Positions 56,788 to 64,000 of a stretch of DNA of 64,000 nucleotides are shown in pieces. How positions within the stretch are numbered: the stretch's first letter is position 1; each line of letters opens with the position of its first letter. The notes beneath the pieces were generated by a model, which was not told the origin of the DNA, did not search any database, and saw nothing but the letters and a program-made list of their open reading frames with translations. Source of the stretch: Podospora pseudoanserina (taxonomy: Eukaryota > Ascomycota > Sordariomycetes > Sordariales > Podosporaceae); assembly GCF_035222485.1 (NCBI RefSeq), contig NC_085924.1:310001-374000 (forward strand). Direction: 5' to 3'. Made by a program: the position numbers and the translations under genes.

Positions 56788-57075
56788 TAACTTGAACAAA
56801 GACATCCGAGCTGCCAATCAGCTATGTACATACTGGTCTGTTCAATACAAGAATAAGCATCGCCACTTTAGGGATAGACAGTTGTCTGTTTCATGTTAGT
56901 GCAAGCCATTCAGCCGCGCCCAGAACACCTTTATGCAGGTCTATCACTTGGGCGCTGCCAACTGCTGATAGGTGTTACACACTCATGAGCGTACCATTTC
57001 TCACCACAGACCCCGCATTTTGTCTTCAACCTCAACAACGCTCTCCTCGTCAGCACACGCTGACAAAACCACAAC

Positions 57076-58917
57076 ATGGAGACTCTCAAGCCCTTCCTCG
57101 CCCCCCCTCTCAACCTCCCCACAACAACCCTCGTCCCCCTCGCTCTTCTCTTCCTGCTCACCACATTCATCATCATCCCCACTCTCATCCAATACCACCG
57201 CCTCTCTCACATCCCCGGCCCCCTCCTCAACTCCCTCACGTCTTTGGTGTACGCCCGGCGCACCCTCAAACCCGGTTCGGCTCAGTACGTCTATGACCTC
57301 TGCAGGCAATACGGCCCCCTGGTGCGCGTAACCCCCAACATTGTGGTGTTCTCCGACGCGGCCACATTCCGCTATGTGTGCTCCCACAAGGCAAAATACA
57401 CAAAAGGGCTCTGGTTCGAGTTCTCCCGTTGGGATCTCAAAAGGTGGTCGTGCATCGCCATGCGAGACAATGAATCAAGAAAAGAGAGAAAAAACAAGCT
57501 CATTCCTGCTGTAAGCGCCCCATCCCCTCCTGACAAAACAAGATAAGAAGGGGGGAAGGGTAACAAAAGCAATCAGTGGTCCGGTGCTGGGTTAGCAGCG
57601 ATGGAAAAGAGAGTCGATCGACAAGTCGGGGCTTTTATCGACTTGGTTGAGCGGAAGTATGTCTCGGGTGGTTCCGACACAAAACCAATGGAGTTTGGAC
57701 ACCGGGCGCAGTTTTTTACTCTGGATGTTGCCACGTCTGTGACGTTTGGACGGCCGTTTGGGTTTTTGGATAGGGACGGGGATGTGAACCGGTATTTGGA
57801 GATTACGGAGGTCATGCTGCCGATGTTTGGGGTTTTGGGGGCGCTGCCGCAGTTGGTGTATGCGATGCATACTTGGCCTTTGAGGAAGATGATGCCGGGG
57901 GCGGGGGATAAGGTGGGTTTTGGGGTTTTGATGAGGTGAGTTCCTCTGTCTAGGAAGGGGGAAAATGGGATGGTTGCTGATAAGGGGTTAGGTTTGCGGA
58001 GGAGGAGGTGAGGAAGCGGGTTGAGGGCGGTGCGGAAGAAAAGGGAGAGAGGGATTTGATAAGGAGTTATTTGGACAATGGTATTGAGGCGGAGGATGTG
58101 GTGCAGGAGTGTATCACGCTTGTGTGAGTGAGTCCCTCGACGTGAGCAGTACCGAGCTGATGAAGATAGTGTTGCTGGGTCTGAGACGACGTCCGTTGTC
58201 CTCCGCATGACGCTTCTTGCCCTGCTGACCACACCTGAAGCCTACCGTAAACTCCAGGCCGAGATCGACGCCTTCTTCAAGGAATCTGACTCTGAAGAAG
58301 TCATCAGCTACACCGACACCAAGGAGCTCAAGTATCTATGGGCAGTCATCCACGAGACGATGCGCATCTGGCCCAATGGTGCTGGGCTGAGCTTCAGTAA
58401 GCAAGTGCCTGATACGGGGGATACCATTCACGGCTATTATCTTCCCAAGGGGTATGTATGCTTTTCTTGACTGTCATGAAGCCTTTTATCCTAACGACTT
58501 CACCACAGAACCGAGATCGCACAATGCATGTTAGGGATCACCAGAGACAAAGCCTTATTCAGCCCAGATGTTGACATCTGGCGGCCTGAGCGTTGGTTAG
58601 AGGCAACTCCAGAACAACACGACGAGATGTGGGCAGCCGTGGAACTAGGCTTCAGCACAGGAAAGTATATCTGTCTGGGGAAACAGGTTGGGTTGATGGA
58701 ACTTGGAAAGTGGTTCACCGAGGTATGTCTCTCTGACCAGGGTGACCATCAGTGGTCAGGATGATCCAGGGCTGCATTGCTAATGGTTAAACAGATCTTC
58801 CGACGCTACGATATTGCCCCTGTCAACAAAGCCTCACCGCTCAAGTTGGTGGATGGGGTTACTTGGTTGTCATCAGACTTCTGGATTAGACTCACGAGAA
58901 GAGATAAGCAACTGTAA
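57076..58917 (+). CDS. Cytochrome P450 monooxygenase (pisatin-demethylase-like)
   Basis: A 514 aa microsomal P450 from six exons: 57076-57510, 57577-57935, 57992-58123, 58170-58451, 58509-58722 and 58795-58917. All five introns are 46-72 bp with agreeing phases. The N-terminal membrane anchor is LVPLALLFLLTTFIIIPTLI, followed by the hinge HIPGP. The I-helix oxygen motif VAGSETTS is formed across intron 3. ExxR reads ETMR, the PERF-type motif is IWRPERW and the haem loop is FSTGKYICLG. Style (YDLCRQYGPLVRVTPN; LVYARRTLKPGSAQ) fits the fungal benzoate-hydroxylase/pisatin-demethylase relatives. Such enzymes modify aromatic or plant-derived compounds. The substrate cannot be predicted, and no biosynthetic genes flank it. 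Confidence 0.92.
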
Positions 58918-60149
58918 TGCCGGATTCCCACATAGCGCTTCATCGTGCCCAACCCGAAATCTGTCCTTCTATTATTTCACACTGCTTAATCAGGGAGTTA
59001 ATGCAAGTAGCAGGCAATACCCAGCGTCTGACCTCTCGTGTAAGCCTCCTCCGATCACTCCACGTCTTCAATGTTCACTTCGGCCGTCTCCGCATCTTCC
59101 ATCTCCACTTCCTCAACGACGTGTTGAGGGTTATAGTGATCGTTATGCCGGAATTTCCTCTCTAATGGTAGTCTCAGCACTTCAACTGGGCTAACAGAAA
59201 TGAGTTCTTGTCGCTCTACCTACCTTCATCCGTTATTCTAGGGCCAGACATCCACTCTCTACCCCGCTTAATGGGAGAGAGAAAGCTACATCCCTAGTAG
59301 GGTACCCCTTCGGTGAACAGAACATTGATGCCAGGACACTTGCGTGAGAGGTAGTGCCCAGATGTGTGCTTTTGTCGAGGTCAAGATAAGTTCCAAGCTA
59401 ATTTTCAGGGTCGCGGCGCCACTGGCGCTGTTCCCGAACGAGCTTTTCTCAAACTGGTTTCCAGAAAGCCTAATCTGGGGTGGCCTGACGACTTCTGCTC
59501 TTCGGATGAACCGAGACTCTCCTGAGTCTTCGGATTGTGGGAGCTGAAAAGCCGGATTTCATGGATGACCTTGCTTAGAAGTCCAGGGAGTTCGATATAA
59601 TCTTTGGCTCTGGCAATTGCCAGCTCCTCCACGGTGTAGTTGCTCATACATAATCGGTGCGGCGGCACAAACAAGTCTATGCTGGGCTTAAACCACATGC
59701 ACATGGCTAGGTACGTGCTTTTGGAGGCTTAGGTAGGTATGTGTTGAAGGGAAAGGGAAGCCGGGGACAGCAAAGTGGGAGATGTTGGATCCGCGTCTGA
59801 TGCGTCAACGTGGAATGTTGAATTTGACTCTCTAAGGTTGCGAGAGAGATGGAATATTGATTGGTATAGCTGCTGGAAATTGGGACCGCGCTGCCTAAAT
59901 ATACTAGGTACATGGAGCTGTAAGAGGCGGAGCAGTGAGCAGAGGCAACAAAGTGAGCTACCCAAATGAGGGCAAAGAACCAAAGGAAACGGCCTGCAGT
60001 CAAGGCAAAAGTCAACAAAGCCTTCAAGTCAAGTTCTTGCTTATTTGCCAGCGGACTTAAGTGGGTTTCACTGGAAATCAAAATGCTTGCTGTGTAATAG
60101 ATATGGCCAGCTATGCTCTCTCTTGACTCTACACGCAAATGGCCAAACA
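58918..60149. other. Gene-poor region
   Basis: 3' flank of the P450 gene followed by sequence with short unsupported ORFs only. No feature was recognised. Confidence 0.5.
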
Positions 60150-61700
60150 CGAATAAAATCACAAGATACCTTAGGTACCTAGGTACAATGCCAATTTAGC
60201 ACGCTTGTTCGGATCCAACAGAGTGTAAATAGACAGTTCCGCAGTATGCAATACAAGTCGCAATCGTTGGTATCTTAGCTATTGTGATTGAGATAAGCCA
60301 TTTGTTGTACACTGTTTAGCTGTACCAAACCAGGATTGTTTAGAAGTGCCTTCAACCATTATCCCTTTCAGAGGTGCCGGATAGGGGTTCGTCACACCTG
60401 GGTATTACCTGGCACCTATTATGTGCCACACGTTAACAACTTTTAAAATAAATATCGATTTAGTCCTGATCCACGTACTTTACGAGGAACTTAGCGAAGA
60501 TCGTAAATACAGTTTAAATAGTATTATAATTGTCATGGCACTGGCACAGCTGCCATGCCTTATTCTATCAACTGCTCTCACGGCCCCGCTTGCCTGGTCA
60601 GTCAGTGCTCGCGCCCTACCACACAGCCTGCACCTTGAAATCCCTGTAGGACTGACTGAGCAAGGCTTTCCTTTCCTTTTTACTTTCTTAGCTAGAATAC
60701 AGTCAAATTAAGTGGTCATATTGTATCCTTGCCTCCTTGAAGCCTCGCTCGTGACAATAATTATCTCCGTTAAAGTAAACAGAGCGAGAATTAAACTCGT
60801 AATTTCGAACTGCTTTTGGGACGAAATTATCGATTCTAAATACCAGTCCGTAGACTAGTTTTAAGTACTTAAGTAAAGTACGGGTATTAAGTTTGGTTTA
60901 TATATAAGCGGCTTAAATAGCAGTATGTTATTCTCGGTACTCCGCATAAACCGTTAGCTTTTTATTATGTCTTCGGATATTGTGACCTTCCGTCAGGATG
61001 GCTCGAAAAGAGACTCCCAGGGGAGCTCCTTTCGTAGGTGGGAGGCTCCGGAGGAGGCTCCCAGTGGCAGACTTAGTGAGGCCCTGGGACAGTTGCCAGA
61101 TGAATGTCCTGTCGCGAAGGCCTTGCCAAGTCTCCGGCTTGTGGCTTCCGGAGGCGGAAGCCGGGGCAAGGACTCTAACGGAGAGTCCTCATGAAAAAGA
61201 AAGAGAAAAAGGAAAGGGGCGAGCACCCAACACAAAGGATATGAACTGTGTGATATGGTGAATACTAGGGAGTCTCTCGAGAAAGCTCCAGGTAGAGGTT
61301 TTATAGATAGCTACGGAGGGTCCCTGACCCGCATGTGCTCCTCCATGTGAAGCTCGCAGGCTCATAACATCGAATCTATAAGAGCTTTTTAAATAACGAG
61401 AACTTTTAATATCGACGGCGGTCAGCTTTTTACGAAGTATTTAGTGCGTTTGGGGGTAAATATATAGGTCCTAATACCTTTACAAAATCAACCTTTAGTG
61501 CGTTTAAACGCGTCCTAATCTTTGGAACGTTTAAGCCTAACAGTCGAACCGGTAGTTATTATAGCGGGTATCTTATTAATCGTTGAATTCAAGGTCGGTG
61601 TAGTTGTAGAATAGCTACAAAACTATATCTTGTACGATACTTTAACTGCAAATTATTAGGGGGTCTAAAAAGGTGTCAATTCTGGTGTTGTGAGAGCGTG
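60150..61700. repeat. AT-rich degenerate block, possible repeat relic with RIP-like composition
   Basis: Base composition shifts sharply to A/T and TpA-rich text, with no long ORF. This is typical of sequence altered by repeat-induced point mutation in Sordariales. A GC-rich island at about 60990-61240 interrupts it. I cannot name a family and see no clear terminal repeats. It may be a fragment of an old mobile element or of organellar DNA. Confidence 0.35.
61025..61190. repeat. Cluster of GC-rich hairpins
   Basis: Several inverted repeats crowd together. One is GGCTTCC (61143-61149) with GGAAGCC (61156-61162). Another is an 8 bp stem, AGGACTCT (61069+100 to 61176) with AGAGTCCT (61182-61189). 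A GGGAG...CTCCC pair flanks the palindrome CTCCGGAG near 61050-61073. Such clusters are unlike the flanking AT-rich DNA. Confidence 0.55.
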
Positions 61701-62613
61701 AGTTGCCTGGGTGGCTGGGAAACGCCGAATCCAGTGGCTCAGGTCCCACTGGCAAGATATTAATTCCTTAACAGTGGGCCTCATTGACTAACCTGACACC
61801 ACGCAGTATGAAAATCATTTTCAACCAAAGCTGAAAATAAGTTTGTTAGAGTGAAAAGTGGGATAGGGTGTCACTCATTAGCCACGCGCCCTGCAAGCGA
61901 GTCCGAGAACGGCAAAAAATTTCCCTTGACACAACAATACATGGCTGCGTAGTTATCTGGTAATTTTCTATCTTCTGAGGTATAGTCGTGGCGGCCATCA
62001 TGCGTCGAAGCTCCCTTGCAATGCCTGTAATGATACCTATCTATCTTTTGAGGTGATTTTAACTATTTGGAATGCCATTCTGCTATCTGCGGAGGCCCGA
62101 TAGCTGCCTTTGGTGACTTGTTGACTATTTTCGAGGGTTCTTAGTGGTTGTCGAGGGTTCTTTGGCTGGTACCTACCTTTTGAAACCATGGGTATCTCCA
62201 TTACTTTTAGGTCATATGGACAGTCTCGCGGTGGGCATGATTTCGAAAAACATAACTGCGACAATCGATGCTCTCATCGTGATTCCTAATCTCTATTAAT
62301 ATACCACATAGGTAGGTACTGAACCCACCCTGGTGAATTAACTTGCACTTAAAACACGCAAGCCCAAGTCTACATAACCCGTTTGTGATTTAGAGATAGT
62401 TTCTGTGTCATCTGGCTACCTATGTATGTTGCTGCTCTGCCCTTTTAGCCTTCTTGGATTCATCCAGACTTCCTTGCCGGGCATGCTCATTTCTTCCATC
62501 ATGGCCGTACTAAACCTCCCGTCACTTCAAACTCTCCAGAAGCCTTCTCTTTTGACCGAGTATAAACCGAACTCCGTTCTACGAATCCGTCGCTCGGAAC
62601 AAACCCATGACGT
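61701..62613. other. Gene-poor region
   Basis: No ORF has recognisable motifs. Composition returns gradually toward the window average. Nothing specific was identified. Confidence 0.45.
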
Positions 62614-63168
62614 TCAATTGTCCTGAAGAGGAGCTGGGCTATCACCATATTCGAAGTCCTCCCTTTGCTTTTCCCATTCGAAATAGCAAGAAGCTAGCAG
62701 CGCAGACACCACTCCACCGTCCTTGAGCAGTGTTTGAATCATCCTCACGATGGCGCGAAGGTTATCTGAATAAAGAGCTGCAGGCATGAGGTACCTATAA
62801 TCCCACCGACCTTGTTCATTCAGCTTCTTAGGCACCTTCGGCAAAATTTCCCGTGGAAGAAGGTCTCGAAGTTGATTGTAAAGAGCACATGGCTTTTTTT
62901 CCTCTTCGGCTCTTTCCTGTGGATCCAACTCCAAACGGCGTCTCATCTCGACCCGAACGAGGTGAAAGATCTCCATCAAAGAGTAAGAGCGGGTAGATAA
63001 GGCGCGTCCATGCTTCTTGAGCTCTTGAATGAGGATTAGTGTTTTCTTGGCAGTGGTGAGCTGTGTAAGTTGTTCTGCTGAAGCTCCATGAAGACGTGCG
63101 GTTGCAATGAGTGACTCGACGTATTTGATCAACGTACAGGGATCATGGCGTAACGCTGACAATTTCAT
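62614..63168 (-). CDS. Unknown helical protein, possibly 3' exon of a longer gene
   Basis: A 184-codon frame with balanced, protein-like composition, predicted mostly helical and rich in charged residues (MEIFHLVRVEMRRRLELDPQ, RAEEEKKPCALYNQLRDLLP, LRAIVRMIQTLLKDGG). I do not recognise the family. A TATTTAG acceptor lies just upstream on the minus strand and reads in frame (NGSNVMKLSALRHDPC). The frame may therefore be the last exon of a gene whose 5' part is the minus-strand frame near 63244-63560. The ATG at 63168 would then be internal. No signal peptide or membrane segment was seen. Confidence 0.4.
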   Translation of the reverse strand: MKLSALRHDPCTLIKYVESLIATARLHGASAEQLTQLTTAKKTLILIQELKKHGRALSTRSYSLMEIFHLVRVEMRRRLELDPQERAEEEKKPCALYNQLRDLLPREILPKVPKKLNEQGRWDYRYLMPAALYSDNLRAIVRMIQTLLKDGGVVSALLASCYFEWEKQREDFEYGDSPAPLQDN

Positions 63169-63243
63169 AACGTTACTACCATTCTAAATACAGTTGAGAT
63201 ACAACGGGATCATAGCCTAGTAAAGGTATTCCGTGTATTCGAG

Positions 63244-63560
63244 TTATGTGCATGGAGCCTGGAAATCTATCGCCCGCAGGACGCACCATCCAGCGAGTGA
63301 AGCACGATCAACATCAAGAAGGCAATTGATTGGACTTCGAAGTGTAAAGGACACCACCTTTGACCTCTTCCAGCTTGTTCCACTTCGGTGTGCTTGTCGA
63401 CAAAGTAACCCCACTCGGAAATTGATAGTCCTTTCATCGCAATCGATGAATTGTGGCTCAGCCCGTTGGGCTTCTGTTATCGACGTACACATCATTCTCG
63501 TGCCGCCCAAGTCATAGCCAACAATCCTGTGATGTGCTGTACTTCGGTTCTGCTTCTTGG
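63244..63560 (-). CDS. Possible 5' exon of an unknown gene
   Basis: An open minus-strand frame reading RIVGYDLGGTRMMCTSITEA then AEPQFIDCDERTINFRVG and ending in CVLRAIDFQAPCT. The start resembles the phosphate-loop beginning of actin/Hsp70-fold or ROK proteins (GYDLGGT), but the rest does not confirm this. A GTGCGT donor lies near the end, though the phase to the downstream frame did not match cleanly. Low confidence; possibly a decayed gene. Confidence 0.2.
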
Positions 63561-64000
63561 TGTAAGCTTTCTTGAAGCTGTGGCCATACCCTCTGAAGCC
63601 CTGGATGGTGTCTGTCGGCTGGATACTATGTGTGTGTATAGTGCAGTCTTAGTACTGGCAATTTTGACTTGGATCTGGAAGGGGTTTTTGGAGAGCTGAA
63701 CGAGATATTTCGGCGATAATTTGAAAATTCATAACGCAAGTTTGGTCAAGCCGTACAATGCAATCGCTACGATAACGAAAGCTTGAGGAGACGTGTCTTG
63801 AGAAATCTGGACCTGGCAGGATTGAAAAGCATAATTACAACAAACACAGGGCAGCAACGCCATGGTCACGTCTATTAGACTCCAGCACATGGTTTGTCAC
63901 AAATGAGACCGGTTGCAGTTGCAGTATGAGAGCGTATCTGCGTGCAGAGCCGGGCACGCAAATCAACACCCGGCGCGGCTCCTTGACGAGGCTGTTATTC
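63561..64000. other. Window edge, no gene supported
   Basis: Short unsupported ORFs only. A 5' part of the preceding frame could extend into this stretch. Confidence 0.45.

Noticed and set aside
52097-58917. Transporter, hydroxylase, mannanase and P450 as one metabolite cluster
   Set aside because: No core synthase or regulator nearby, and the genes have unrelated roles with separate promoters.

Overview
The window looks like a chromosome segment of a filamentous ascomycete, most likely a Sordariales fungus close to Podospora. Genes are well spaced on both strands and carry short GT-AG introns, mostly 48-75 bp. The set includes a DHN-melanin reductase, an AflR-type zinc-cluster regulator, a highly reducing polyketide synthase, and a CBM35-GH26 mannanase. 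In the mannanase, removing the predicted 20-residue signal peptide puts the two catalytic glutamates at 300 and 390, the numbers I recall for Podospora anserina Man26A. Exon models were made by hand from splice signals, protein-family continuity and phase arithmetic. No transcript or database evidence was available.

Layout. 0.8-11.6 kb: a small polyketide locus with an AflR-like Zn2Cys6 regulator, an FSH1/LovG-type serine hydrolase and a divergent reducing PKS. The PKS has no thioesterase, no visible C-methyltransferase and a degenerate enoylreductase. About 12.3-12.9 kb: a probably decayed small secreted protein gene. 13.1-24.7 kb: conserved housekeeping genes, namely APC1 (minus) and VPS41 (plus) sharing a 0.5 kb divergent promoter, then a GST/eEF1B-gamma-like protein. 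25.4 kb: an intron-containing tRNA-Ala(AGC). 27.3-31.4 kb: a divergent pair of organosulfur monooxygenase genes (DszC/SfnB-like and SfnG-like). Their shared promoter has a perfect match to the CYS3 sulfur-regulator consensus. 31.4-34.3 kb: an SGNH esterase and a secreted jacalin-aerolysin-like-LysM protein. 37.2-39.9 kb: tandem GPI-anchored cell-wall paralogues with YTGIYTG modules. 40.7-44.6 kb: a cysteine-rich unknown protein and a V8-like serine protease with a duplicated helical tail. 47.4-58.9 kb: a trihydroxynaphthalene reductase, an aromatic amino-acid ammonia-lyase, a Mae1-type dicarboxylate transporter, a sterol-desaturase-family hydroxylase, the GH26 mannanase and a P450. 58.9-64 kb: gene-poor, with an AT-rich repeat-relic-like stretch that encloses a GC-rich island full of hairpins.

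Two units read as working modules. In the polyketide locus, the regulator could control both arms of the 471 bp promoter, and the hydrolase could release the PKS product in trans. In the sulfur pair, both flavin-dependent enzymes fit recovery of sulfur from sulfones or sulfonates under CYS3 control. The remaining genes look like ordinary, unlinked fungal genes.
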